A stretch of 64,000 nucleotides of DNA from Thermothielavioides terrestris NRRL 8126 (taxonomy: Eukaryota; Ascomycota; Sordariomycetes; Sordariales; Chaetomiaceae): NCBI RefSeq assembly GCF_000226115.1, contig NC_016458.1, forward strand, positions 5,800,001 to 5,864,000. The letters are read 5' to 3'. Each line of letters starts with the position of its first letter. Position 1 is the first letter of the stretch. Positions 20,817-31,395 of this stretch are shown piece by piece. The notes under the pieces were generated by a model. It worked only from the letters and a program-made list of their open reading frames with translations, made no database searches and was not told the DNA's origin. Made by a program: the position numbers and the translations under genes.

Positions 20817-21721
20817 GATTCGGGCCCTTCAATCATGGTGAAGAAAGGGGAATCGCTCAAACAAACACGCCGGCGCGTTGAAATCAGTCCCTTGCCTCAG
20901 GGTGGCAACCATAGTCACCTACGCCTGCACGAAAAACCATGACGAAAGACGAATTGCCTTCTCTTGAAAAAATGCGCCGGAAGTGCTGCTCTGGCGCAGG
21001 TAACCCGGACCCTCCATGCCGTCATCGCCGGCTCCCTATCATCCGAATCAACCCACGTGGCTCTCGGCAGTCGCCAGGTGCGGCGCGGTACTATTTTGGA
21101 GCCAAGCACCAGTCGACGGGCATCTACCTTGCATAGCGTGGGGTCAAAGTGAATGAGCCAAGCAATGAGAGCCATCGATTATGGGTTTTGGCAAAGAACG
21201 TCCGTTTGAAGGAGAAGACTCTCCGGAGAGGGGCGAATCGAAACATCGTCCAACTCGACCAACTGTCCGAGGGCGACGAGCTAGCCCGGGAAAGTGTCAT
21301 CACCTAAATGCGGCAGCCGGCCGTTCAGCCAAGGCTTGCGCCATCATGTTGACTCCACGCCTGCAGGGGTTCTTGCACTCGGGTCGCAGTCCAGCTGAGA
21401 TTAAACCGAGGTCCTCCAATTGGAATGCTCTTGTTGTAATACAAACCTCCGCTAGTCCATTCTGCCCACGTGGAGCTGCAGTTTCCTTCCATCACCGGCA
21501 TACGGGACTCAGGAACAGCGCAAGATGCGTTGAGTTTCGATTCTCTTCGACGCAACTAGGTGGATACCCATCACGCAAGAGAGAAGCATCCGGGCCGTGC
21601 CGCAGAGGAAGGTCAATTCAGTTTCCGTGGATAGCTAGCCCCTGAACTGCCCACCACTTCCCCACCAGAGAGGGACCGAAGTAGCACCAGCAACCGGATA
21701 CCCAACGACTGATTGCCCACG
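20817..21721. other. Spacer between membrane-protein gene and chitinase
   Basis: Left part is the promoter of the minus-strand membrane-protein gene; right part is the 3' flank of the minus-strand chitinase gene. No gene recognised. Confidence 0.45.
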
Positions 21722-23366
21722 TTACTCGCACTGGGACCACCAAGGTCCGACGGAGACGCACTGGTATGGTGGCTGGCACTGCGTCGGCCCCTGATACCCG
21801 GTCCCACCGCACTGGCCCCATTGGGGTACCAGTGAGCCTGTTGGAGCGGAGGTTGCGGTGGCCGTTGTTAGTGTCGTCGGCGTTGTGGTCTTAGATGGCA
21901 GCTGGCCTCCGAGAGCGGAAACAACGCTGTCCAGGAAACCGGCATTTCCGTATACTTGCGACATGTCCCTAGTTATTCCAAGTCAGCCACGGCATGCCAA
22001 CATGTCCTTTCTGCGGCCGTTAAGCCAGCACCTACCACAGCATGACGCCCCCAAAGCTTGAAAACCCCCGCGAGTAATCGATCACATTCGTCAGTTGCTG
22101 CCCACTGACGTACCCGCTCCCCGCCGCCGTCGCACTCCCAGGCAGGCCCAGCAGCACCTTGACGTTCGGATTCGGGCTCACGGTCTTCGCCCAGTTGTCC
22201 CTAGTTACGCGCCAGTCATATTAGCCACCGTCACGCGCATCCACGCAGACACACACGGGGCATCGCCCAGTCCAAAAGCCTGCACAACAGTACTAACAGA
22301 AAGAAAGAAAAAAAGCAAAAGCAGAAGGAGGAGGAGCAACATACCACGTCTCAAAGTTGAAGTTCCCCGGCCCACCGGCGCCCGACACGTACGACGTCGC
22401 GCCGCAGTAATTATTATAGAACTGGACGCTGACGAAATCGAACGCGACGCTTGACAGCGCCTCGCCCATGGCGGCGTCCGGGAACGGGCACTGCGGCGCG
22501 GCCGAGAGGTAGAAGCGCCTGCCGCCACTGCTGCTCGCGGCGTCCATATTCGCCCGCAGCGCGGCGGCGAAGGGCGCCAGGTTCGCCGTGGTCGCCTCGA
22601 AGTCGAAGTCGAAGCCGTCGACGGTGGCGGAGCCAAACGGGCGGAGGACCGAGCTATCGCTGGTCGGCGGGCCGAACATGCTCCACAGCGTGTTGGCCCA
22701 GGTCGTCGCCTCGTCGGCCGAGGTGAAGCCGCCTTCCGTGTAGGTCGCTCCGCCGATGGAGAGGAGGATGGTCTTGCCGAGGGACTGGCAGGTTTGGATG
22801 TCCTCTCTGTAGCGCGGTGCGGTGCATGGCGACGGTTAGGATGAGTGTCTGTGCAAAGTTTTCGTTCGGTCTCTGAGAGGGCCCAGAGAGGGGTGTTTAA
22901 AGGGGGAAAGAAGTGAAGTCAAGGGAGGGACGCACTCGATCTGGGGACATTGCAAGAGCTGGGTGCCTGGGAAGGTGGTGCAGTTGTCACCTGCGTTGGC
23001 AAAGTTGAGAGACGTCGGGTTCTTGATAGACGTGAGGAAGGCGAGCGGGATGATGTTGAAGGGCGTGCCTGGGAGGGGTGTTAGTACTGGGGAGTAGTAG
23101 AGGGAGGGAGGGAGTAGGGGTTCATTACTAGAGCAGTACGAGGAAAGCCGCTGCTGGCCGCCCGCGCGGTTGATGGAGTTTTGCCCTGTGTTTTGCCTGC
23201 ATCAGTTCCCTGAAGTCCACTCACTGCCTAGCCCATGATGCTCGTAGCACCTACCCCAGTAGATGGCAATGTTGTCTGTAGCGCTGGGGTTAAAGCCGGC
23301 CAGCACTCCAGGTAGCAAAAAGATGCAGCCGCAAAGGGCCACAATGCTGGTATGACTGATGGCCAT
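21722..23366 (-). CDS. Secreted class III GH18 chitinase with C-terminal CBM1
   Basis: Endochitinase that cleaves beta-1,4-GlcNAc polymers outside the cell or in the wall. Six exons read in phase: 23366-23255, 23185-23129, 23068-22936, 22806-22345, 22200-22036 and 21968-21722, giving 391 aa. The N-terminus ([20 protein letters not shown]) is a signal peptide ending near VLAG. The GH18 barrel begins NIAIYWGQNS, has [13 protein letters not shown] (the SxGG strand) near residue 117, and the catalytic DGFDFDFE at 164-171 with Glu171 as proton donor. [11 protein letters not shown] and GGVMLWDMSQVYG are later barrel strands. A Thr/Ser/Pro linker leads to a fungal CBM1 ([12 protein letters not shown]...WWSQCE) with conserved Cys and aromatic residues. 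The CBM1 likely anchors the enzyme to crystalline chitin or cellulose. A TATA box lies about 100 nt upstream. The first ATG after it was taken as start because it gives a proper signal peptide. Confidence 0.92.
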
Positions 23367-26216
23367 TTCGGGAACCAAGGGCCTGAGAGGAAAGAGGGTT
23401 TTCCTGACGAATCTTGTGCAGTGTATCCCACATCTGTGCGACGGGCATCAACACCTGGGTGGTATATATAAGCTGCGAAGGTCTCAGTTCAAGAGTCGTG
23501 GCGTCTGGTAGTTGCGCAAATGACGCGGCGGACTGCTACCATCACATGCCAGATGCTACGTGTGTCAACAAGAGCCAGCAAGGATCTAGGTACTGGCGTC
23601 GTTCCCATCAGGCATATGCCAACACCTCTTACTGCAGGTCACCAATCGCATCTCCAAGACACTCCATGAGCTAGATTTGCGACGTTGCACTCCTCTGGCT
23701 CCATCATCAGCAAAACACCGAGGACCATGAAGCAACCGGGCTTCTACTACTCTGTGGGGGCCACTGGCGTCACGCGTACGGAATTTTGCTACGTGATCAA
23801 ATGCCTCAAAATCGCTGCTAGTCTTAGTCGGGTGGTGTCTGGTGGTGTCTCTCCTCTCAAACCACGACCACTAGGGAGGTCTTAATCAAACCATGCAGGG
23901 ACCGTTGTTATCTCCATCCTTCCCGTGGGGTGCAGTGTGTCTCAGACCCAGGGCGTGGGCCATGCCCTGTGACAGGTCTCATGGACAAGGCCACCCCCTC
24001 CCCGCACTCCATGATTGCCTCCAGGCTGCGGCCCACGCCCGCTTGGCGCACGTGGGTGAAATTAAGAATGAGGTCAATGTTTCAAACGACACTAGTGTAG
24101 ACGCCGTCGGTGGAAAAAAGTGACGAGGACGAGCCTGTATTTACTTAGAGCGGAATATAATCAAGCGTCGATTTGTGCTGGAGTCGAGGAGCAGTCCTTT
24201 CTGAGAGACTGCCACGATAATTGACTTCTCCCAGTCTTGGCCAGCCCTCTGGACATCAAAGCGAACGAAACCGGGTAGACGGAAACGCACACAACTGTCC
24301 CCCGTCGTGCCTTGTTGCGCAACTTCCCTACTGATTAAGGGGTATTGTGCCCGTCGCAGGGCTGCACCCTGTACTGTGCAGACCACAGACGCAGCCAATG
24401 CCACGGCAGCACAGCGTCACACATGTGGTAACGCAACCATTTTAACGTTCACTAGGTATGTTGGGTGTGAGCTCTTGGGAAGACTGTGGGGTAACGTTAA
24501 ATGAGTACTGTACATAGTTACGGCGCTGCTGCGACCCTGTTCGACGGCCCCTTATCTGCTTCTGGGTCTTTCTGCCGCCCGGGGTGGCTCATGGTGCCAT
24601 CGGGCGCCCTGAGATTTCCCAGCTTAACCTGCCGAAAGAGGCGACGAGACATTTGGGAGCAATTATCCATCGTAACGTTGCACAAGAGTTTGGAAACCAA
24701 GTACTGAACTCAAATGGAACAGCCAGCCGACAGGAAAGAGGGAGGATGCGCCGAGGCAATTTGGCCCGAAAAAGGGGTGATGGTGTGGGGAGAAACCCTC
24801 TTCGTGCTGTTAGATCTATTCAATCTTATTAATAAGAGGCCTGCGTTATAGTTATCCTAGCGTGGACATCGGCCCCTCATCCACCGCCTCGGGGAGCATT
24901 TAAGTGTATATATATATGTCTTCTTCAGAAGTTCATTCCTGCACCGTAAAGTGGCCGCACACCACGCGATAGCACGTCATTGGGCGTGCTCAGCATGCAT
25001 GGAAGGCTATGGGTGTTAGTGAACTCCGATTCCCAGTGCTCCGTTGCATAGGTACTAAAACCATTCTCAGCAGTGGTGAGGTATTTGGAAACCACAGCGA
25101 CAGCAGGGCCGCTTCATCGACTGAGTCCTGATTCTCGACACCTCCATCACGTCAATTCAGGTCGGCCACCTGCACCTGGTGTTCAAGTTGTCCCTTTGCA
25201 ACGGACATCGTGCCTTGCGCCCGCGGCGACGGCAGACTCGCGAGACAGCATCCAACCCTGACCCCATCCAGGTTCCGCCCAGTCTTGTTTTCTAGAATTG
25301 CCGCCGTTGAGGTCGACGACTGACAACAGAATGCGGAACTTTCTATATGGCTGACCGGCTCAAGTAGACCGGAACCAAACAGCAGATCGGTGATCCCGCC
25401 GGGCATCCCTAGGTTGCGCTCCTTCCCAGGTGACAAGAGAGGGTGCTACAGCAATTACTCTGCGCATCAGGTACAAAACTGCGCAAGCGCAGGGTTTCTC
25501 GTCTTGTTTGATGCACAGGGAAGCCGTTCTGGTTGGGCATCCGGACTACACTACTCCGTGCCGGAATGTGGGCGGCGGCCGGGATCTCGGACACCCCAGG
25601 CCTCTCTCGGTATTGGCGCGCTTCGGTCTATCCCGTCCACTCCCAACTTTGCCTGCGCAACGTCTACATAGAAGCGCAGAGACTTCTCCGTGTACTTATT
25701 TGGGACACCGGACGATTGGTCTCGATCCTCCACGCGACACGCCAACGACGTCTCCTGGAACGTTGAAAACCGAGCCCAGTCGTCCCACTGGTGTCGACGA
25801 CGAGTCACTACGGTAGGATACGGTCCATATATCTCCGGCAGCGAGACGGCCATGTAGTTCGGGTTAGCCTACATCATGCAAGCATAAGAATGCGTGGGTA
25901 ATCCGTACTTCGCAGTACTCGGTGATAACGCTGATTCGTGAACTGCGGCCGTTCCCAGGCTGCTGAGTGTCTGGGACCTCATTTCGCGTGCCCATATGAA
26001 CTGTATTAGGACATTTCGACATAGAACGGTCTAGCCCCCCACGGAGCTAGTGTAGAAACGAGGACTTGAGGAGGAACCGGGTCTGTAGCCTTACCGGCAC
26101 TTTCGAGGCTAAAATCTGACCCCGCGCGGTGGTGTCCATTGACAGTAACCGACACAAGGCAGCAAGGGGCTGCGGCCATCCACTCATGATCGTCGACCTC
26201 AAATACCGGCAGAATA
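23367..26216. other. Gene desert upstream of the chitinase gene
   Basis: Nearly 2.9 kb without a gene I can support. The first 150 bases are the chitinase promoter. A short (TA)n run lies near 24907. Minus-strand stretches at 24404-24141, 25853-25551 and 26230-26006 have protein-like composition but no ATG-to-stop model, no splice logic and no known motif. They may be gene remnants. Confidence 0.4.
23463..23470 (-). promoter_or_regulatory. TATA box of the chitinase gene
   Basis: TATATATA on the minus strand, about 97 nt upstream of the chitinase ATG at 23366. Confidence 0.55.
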
Positions 26217-26829
26217 CCAGGGGGCTCCACTTGCACCTAGTTTTAGTTGCCCCCTCTCCTGCGGAGAGGGGGGGACAAAATCATGGGACAGTCAACAATT
26301 GAGGGACAGAACAATTCTCCATACATTTTCTGAGTATCCGCGTTAACGCAGAACATTGTACTTAAATTACACAACCAATTTGCATTGCATTGCTTTAAAA
26401 CTTAGGTCAGTTACTAAGAGGGCTTAGATATATATATTTTTTAAAATGGATTAAGATTATATATTTGTTTAAGTATATTTAAACTAATATACAATAGTAA
26501 GTTAGACAGCAACTCACGCAAAAGGAAGATAGCAACTTGTATAAAGGATTTACAAATAACTAAGTAAAAGCTTACAACAACTTATTTAATTTAAAAATAA
26601 TTATATTTTCAAGCTCTTTAGTACCCTCTTTGCAATTGGACAAAGTTTAAAGGTAATGCAATATAAATTGGTTGAGTGGTTGAGGTGCAAATGTCGATAC
26701 TAATATAAATGCTAAGAAAATGTATAGAGATTTGTTCTATCCCCCCATTGTTGACTGTCCCATGATTTTGTCCCCCCCTCTCCGCAGGAGAGGGGGCAAC
26801 TAAAACTAGGTGCAAGTGGAGCCCCCTGG
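26217..26829. mobile_element. 613-bp MITE, 83-bp terminal inverted repeats, TA target duplication
   Basis: The left arm (26217-26299) starts CCAGGGGGCTCCACTTGCAC. The right arm (26747-26829) is its reverse complement over the whole 83 nt as far as I can read. TA flanks both ends (26215-26216 and 26830-26831), the target duplication expected of Tc1/mariner-class elements. Each arm contains a nested palindrome (CCCCTCTCC-TGC-GGAGAGGGG). The interior (26300-26746) is strikingly AT-rich, encodes nothing and has no transposase, so the element is non-autonomous. The family name is inferred only from target site and structure. Confidence 0.88.
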
Positions 26830-27716
26830 TATATGAAACGGGGCTAAAAAGCTTGATTTGAGCACCATCCGGCAGAAGGCGGACCTTGTACCATTGTGCT
26901 TGCTTGGCGCATCCGGCGACCCTGGCGATCTACCAGGTTCACGGAACGCTCGAGGTCTGGAAATAGCTATTCGGGACAACCATCCGCATGCTCAGAATTA
27001 AAAGATTGTGGCGATCGCAACTTAGCGAATTACGGCAAAGCTTGCGCAATCCCGTCTCTCGGTTCCCCAGGTTTTCGTTGGGCGGAAAAAAAGGGGGCCT
27101 GCCGCAACTCCTCTCTACCCCCCAGCTCCGGTATTTTACTGCCAGGGGTCGGAGCCTCTGTCGCGACCAGATGACCTGTGTAGGAGAGTCAAACATGTAC
27201 TTGCCTAGACTGTGTATACGCAAGACACAGTATGGTTCGGCGGTTGCGGAGCGATCTGCATTCGTGGTGCTTGTTCCTGTTGCCAAGGTTCCATCCAGTA
27301 GATTGAATGTCTCGCCTAGAAGATTCGCTGCGACGTCGTTAACGAGCAGCAAGGCTTTACCACGACCGCCAGACACAGTCGGGCCATGGATATGCTCATA
27401 GGACGGGTTGAAAAGATGGGAAAACATCATTAACAGGACGCCGATGGGTTGCAGTGCAATATCGGCATCCTTGATTACATTGCTTGCCGCCCTAGCATCA
27501 TCGTTGATCTTGAAGGCATCATGATGGCGCTACGGAAGAACTCCGAAGCTCGCCCAACTCGGGGAGGCGCTCGCAAGCAGCCCAGAAGTCTATATAAGGG
27601 CGGCTCAGTCAACTCAGCGGCCGACTCTCCGTCTGACAGGGTCTCGGCGTCGACCTCGCAGCCTCAGTCCTGAGCATATTCTCGGCCACTCTCTCCTCCG
27701 CCAATTCGTTGTCAAG
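26830..27716. other. Spacer upstream of the repeat-protein gene
   Basis: The right part is the promoter and leader of the gene at 27717, with a TATA box at 27591. The minus strand of 26939-27430 is open for 163 codons, but I see no family or start context to call a gene. Confidence 0.4.
27591..27598 (+). promoter_or_regulatory. TATA box of the Pro/His-rich repeat-protein gene
   Basis: TATATAAG lies 126 nt upstream of ATG 27717, giving an expected leader of about 95 nt. The match is strong, which suits a regulated or highly expressed gene. Confidence 0.65.
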
Positions 27717-28775
27717 ATGACGCGCATCTTGGTTACCCTCCTGGCTGCCGCTGCGGCCCTCCAGCCGGCCGTCGCCGCTCCTATTGCCCAGGGAGCCGGT
27801 GAGGGAGGAGTCGCTCCCCCGTCTCACACCCGCGGTCCCCGCCCGACATGGTCCTTGCCTAGCGGACCCGGCTTCCCTCACCCCACGGGCACCCGACGCC
27901 CGCGTCCCCCCCACTCCGGCCTGCCCACCGGGCCTCACTCGTGGCCTCCTATCCCGACGGGCCCAGCTCACTCTCACCCGCCTAAGCCCACTCACTCGTG
28001 GCCTCCTATCCCGACGGGCCCGGCTCACTCTCACCCGCCTAAGCCCACCGGGCCTCACTCGTGGCCTCCTATCCCGACGGGCCCGGCTCACTCTCACCCG
28101 CCTAAGCCCACCGTTTCCCACGAGGCGCCCCCGGTCAAGCGCGACGACGTGGACCCGACTCCACCGGTGCCCTCCGGCCCGGCACACTCCCATGGCCCGC
28201 ACCCTACTGGCCCGCACCCCGGCGGTCCTCACCCGACCGGCCCTCATCCCAGCTGGCCGCACCCGACCGGTCCCCACCCGACCGGCCCTCAACCCGGCGG
28301 TCCTCACCCGACTGGCCCTCACCCTACCTGGCCGCATCCCAGCGGTCCGCACCCCACGCTCCCTCCTCATAGCTGGCCGCACCCCACCGGACCTCACTCG
28401 CGCCCGCCGCGCCCCACAGGACCTCACTCCCGCCCGCCCAAGCCGACGTCCTCTCCGGCGGCGAAGCCCCCGGCTAAGCGCGACGACGTGGACCCGACCC
28501 CGCCGATTCCCTCCGGCCCGGCCCACTCCCGTCCCCCGCACCCTACCGGCCCTCACCCCAGCGGTCCTCACCCGACCTGGCCGCACCCCAGCGGTCCTCA
28601 CCCGACCTGGCCGCACCCCAGCGGTCCTCATCCGACCGGCCCTCACCCGACCTGGCCGCACCCGACCGGTCCCCATCCCACCTGGCCTCACCCCACCTGG
28701 CCCCACCCCACCGGTCCGCTTCCCACCTGGCCTCACCCCGGTGGCCCGCGCCCGACTTCAGCTCCGCCGGCTTAA
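27717..28775 (+). CDS. Secreted Pro/His/Gly-rich repeat protein with Kex2-type sites
   Basis: A single-exon 352-aa protein. The signal peptide MTRILVTLLAAAAALQPAVA (cleavage probably before API) is followed by an almost entirely repetitive chain of GPHPTWPHP/GPHPSGPHP-type units. Lys-Arg pairs at 141-142 and 254-255 are each followed by DDVDPTPPxPSGPAHS, so the mature region is cut into modules with the same N-terminus, 113 residues apart. An Arg-Arg pair lies at 60-61. Three near-identical units HSWPPIPTGPAHSHPPKP lie at about residues 73-131. There are no Cys residues and no GPI or membrane segment. Known families with this architecture are Kex2-processed repeat proteins, including pheromone and RiPP precursors, but I recognise no named member. 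Dense His-Pro repeats could bind divalent metal, which is an inference. All three plus frames and the minus strand are open here because of composition. The signal peptide, TATA box and repeat phase pick this frame. Confidence 0.75.
   Translation: MTRILVTLLAAAAALQPAVAAPIAQGAGEGGVAPPSHTRGPRPTWSLPSGPGFPHPTGTRRPRPPHSGLPTGPHSWPPIPTGPAHSHPPKPTHSWPPIPTGPAHSHPPKPTGPHSWPPIPTGPAHSHPPKPTVSHEAPPVKRDDVDPTPPVPSGPAHSHGPHPTGPHPGGPHPTGPHPSWPHPTGPHPTGPQPGGPHPTGPHPTWPHPSGPHPTLPPHSWPHPTGPHSRPPRPTGPHSRPPKPTSSPAAKPPAKRDDVDPTPPIPSGPAHSRPPHPTGPHPSGPHPTWPHPSGPHPTWPHPSGPHPTGPHPTWPHPTGPHPTWPHPTWPHPTGPLPTWPHPGGPRPTSAPPA
27933..28112 (+). repeat. Three near-identical ~57-bp coding repeats
   Basis: The unit, beginning CACTCGTGGCCTCCTATCCC, occurs three times with only one or two mismatches plus a six-base spacer difference. 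This indicates recent in-frame duplication within the repeat-protein gene. Confidence 0.8.
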
Positions 28776-30218
28776 GGGGAGTATTGCAAGATCGAGCTGG
28801 TGGGTTAAAGGGGGATGGCTGGAGGCACGGGGGTTGAGGGTGGATGGATCTCCAGACTGCGTGGCTGCTGCTAGCTGAGAGAGAAGAGCTGTCCCGATGC
28901 GCCTGCCTCGTTTCTTGCTGCTTGGGGCAGTGGCTGCTGCTGCTACGGCTGTGGTCGTGGTATAATTCGCTTCTTGACGCTCGTTTGATGCTCTGTAGCT
29001 TAGTTTTTGGCTGTGCCTAATCCAGCTGTCCGTTGATTGTCAATACAGTCGTTGTTAGCTCTACGGGTCGCCGTGGCATTGTTGTTGCGTGCTGTAACTG
29101 CCAGTTACTTGGACGTTGGCGTCGATGCGGAATTGCAGTATGGATGTTCTAGATGATGGGCATCCCATCGTATGGAAGGTCTGGAACCTGTAAGCAGCAC
29201 GGATGTCATACGCCGTATCTGAAACCTGCTCGTTGCGAGATTTGCTTCCCGCCTCTAACCAGATGAATGAGCGGCTTGCCTCAATGGCCGCAACCAAGGT
29301 ACGGGAGTGGTAGTCTTCAGAAACCGACTTGGACAACGCAACCTCATTGTAAGCCACACTACCGCTTCGCTGTGCCTTAGTCTTCCATATGCGAGACTGG
29401 CTGTTTTCGAGATTTGGATTCCGCATGGCCTGCCTCTAGTAGGGTTAACCCGGGGGTACAGAGAACCTGAGCGGCATAGCCCGGGCCAAGATGATGGTTC
29501 CCTAGCGACAAGTGTGGCCAGGGCCGGGTTCAGAGGGTTCCGAGCACTGGCCAGATGAACGACCTGTCGTGCCTAGCTCCGTACATGTGTGTGGAATACG
29601 GGTAACGTACTCTGTGCAGTGTAGTGAAGTAACATGTCTGAAACCCGCCCGACCGACGAAGACGGGCGGAAGTGCAGTTCTCAATTTACCTCTGGAAGAA
29701 TGGGCCCCACCCCCAGCCGAGACAGCCATTCAAAATCCGCGGCAACATCCGGGGAAGCGGAGATGCCTGAACGCTGATAGGTCCGGTTATGGATTAAATT
29801 GCTTGCAGAACCGAACCACTGTGGTCCGCTAGTCACACCACATCCATGCCGAACGTCTGGCTTGTGCAGCACACTTTACCAAGGACAGCCGGCGACGGTC
29901 CCAACACCCCCAAATTTGTGCCACCCATGGGCTGACTCCTAGTGCCAGCGGCAGTGCCCGTCTCACCGCGGCTTTTCCCGTCCTGCAGCGCTCGTTTGAG
30001 AACCGTTCCTCCCCCTCTCTGGTTCTCGCATGCTGAGACCATCTCTCGATCCCTCCACTCTGTTCAGAACTCCATTTGATCTCTCAGCATCCCTGGCAAC
30101 CTCGGCAACAACCACATTCCCTCCCACAAGTGAACACTCCTTGAACGCCAAAAACAAGCCATCGCCAACTCTCGCGCGTGACCACCTAAACCCGCACAAT
30201 ACCGCACAATAACCCAAA
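28776..30218. other. Spacer, no gene seen
   Basis: The left end is the 3' UTR of the repeat-protein gene. The last 200 bases, pyrimidine-rich and intron-free, are the promoter and leader of the small gene at 30219. Confidence 0.45.
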
Positions 30219-30697
30219 ATGAACCGCCGTCCGCCCTCAACTGCACGCCCCCTCTCCACCTCAGCCCGCGTGCACCCGTCCTTCCTCCCCTACCTGCACA
30301 ACGCCTCACGAAGCAAAGCCCGAGGCCTGAAATGGTCCGTCCAGCCCGTTACTGCGCTCTCAACCCCTCCCCCCCACCCCTCCCACCCCCAAGAAACCTC
30401 CCCCCTTTCTCTCTTAACCATCTCCATCCCAACCGGCGTCCATCCTAACCTCGCAGCAAAAGGATCCCACCCCTGGCAGCCGCCGTCACAGCAGGCTACG
30501 CGGCAACGACATACCTCGCCGGCGGAGAGGCTGAGCAACAGCAGCTACAACAACAACAGCGACAGGTCGAGGCCGAGCAGCAGCGGCGGCGGGAGGCGGC
30601 CATGGCGGACGCGTACGGCGACCGTGACAGCCTGGAGGCGCTGGAGCGCGCGGTGCGCGTGTATGAGGCTCAGCGCAGCAGCGGGGGAGGACGGTGA
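30219..30697 (+). CDS. Small probable mitochondrial protein, 118 aa
   Basis: Two exons (30219-30334 and 30457-30697) around a 122-nt intron (donor GTCCGT, acceptor CTCGCAG) give a continuous 118-aa frame. The N-terminus is rich in Arg/Ser/Thr/Pro without acidic residues (MNRRPPSTARPLSTSARVHP), as in mitochondrial presequences. A short hydrophobic stretch (IPPLAAAVTAGYAATTYLAG) could be a membrane span. A Gln/Glu/Arg coiled-coil (EQQQLQQQQRQVEAEQQRRR) and a GDRDSLEALERAVRVYE helix end the protein. I do not recognise the family. The second exon's frame reads cleanly only if this intron is removed, because the unspliced frame runs into low-complexity sequence. Confidence 0.6.
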
Positions 30698-31395
30698 GCT
30701 CTTCTTTCTGAAGGAAGACTCCTGGTGAGGAACAGGGGGTGTGGTTGGTTTGCTGGTTTGGGTTGGTGGTGCCGTCCTTGTTCATTTACTGCCTTTTGCA
30801 TGGCATTGCATTGATATCACGGCGTTTTCCCTTTCATTTTTTTGTCATTTCTTTTTTCTTTTTTCTTCTTTTCCTCCTTTTTTTCCCCCTGGGCGCTTGG
30901 GAGGGGTGCATTTTTTCGGCATCAGCGGGTAACGTTAGCAGAACGGGTGTTTTCGGATCTGCCTTGGATGGCATCATTGGCATGTGATAGTGTGGGTTGG
31001 AACGACGGGTTCAGCAGAGAGAGTCGGGATGGGATCACTTGGTTTGAAAACGATGGGACTCTACTCAACCGGCCAAAATAGATCTCCTTTTCATTTTAGT
31101 CTCAATTACACAAACAATCCCGATCAACATTGACTAAGAGACCGGGTGCTGGCGGTACTGACTGCAGAAGTTCGGTTGATTGATATTACAGCCCCTGTGA
31201 CGGCTTGATGAGCCAGATGAACTTGAACTCAAAATGCACAATCTGCGGCTTGTAAAGAGCTCACTTAGCATGCCTGTGCATATACAACCTTCGGTCGCCT
31301 CAAACACTTATTGGCGGTGTTTAGGTCACGGTACAGGAGTGCCAGCTTTGAGAATAGGCAGTAAATGTGCGAACGAAGAGAAGACATCTTTTGCA
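30698..31395. other. Convergent spacer with a T-rich tract
   Basis: Lies between the small gene and the 3' end of SSF1. The pyrimidine tract at about 30830-30890 probably lies in a 3' UTR. No gene recognised. Confidence 0.45.

Noticed and set aside
23414..25853. Several 60-130-codon frames in the gene desert
   Set aside because: They overlap each other on both strands, lack consistent composition and known motifs, and are expected by chance in this length of DNA.
27609..28736. Antisense open frame of 375 codons and a second plus frame of 364 codons over the repeat gene
   Set aside because: GC-rich Pro/His codon repeats leave all frames open. These frames lack a signal peptide or consistent promoter, and read as Arg/Gly or Arg/Thr repeats.
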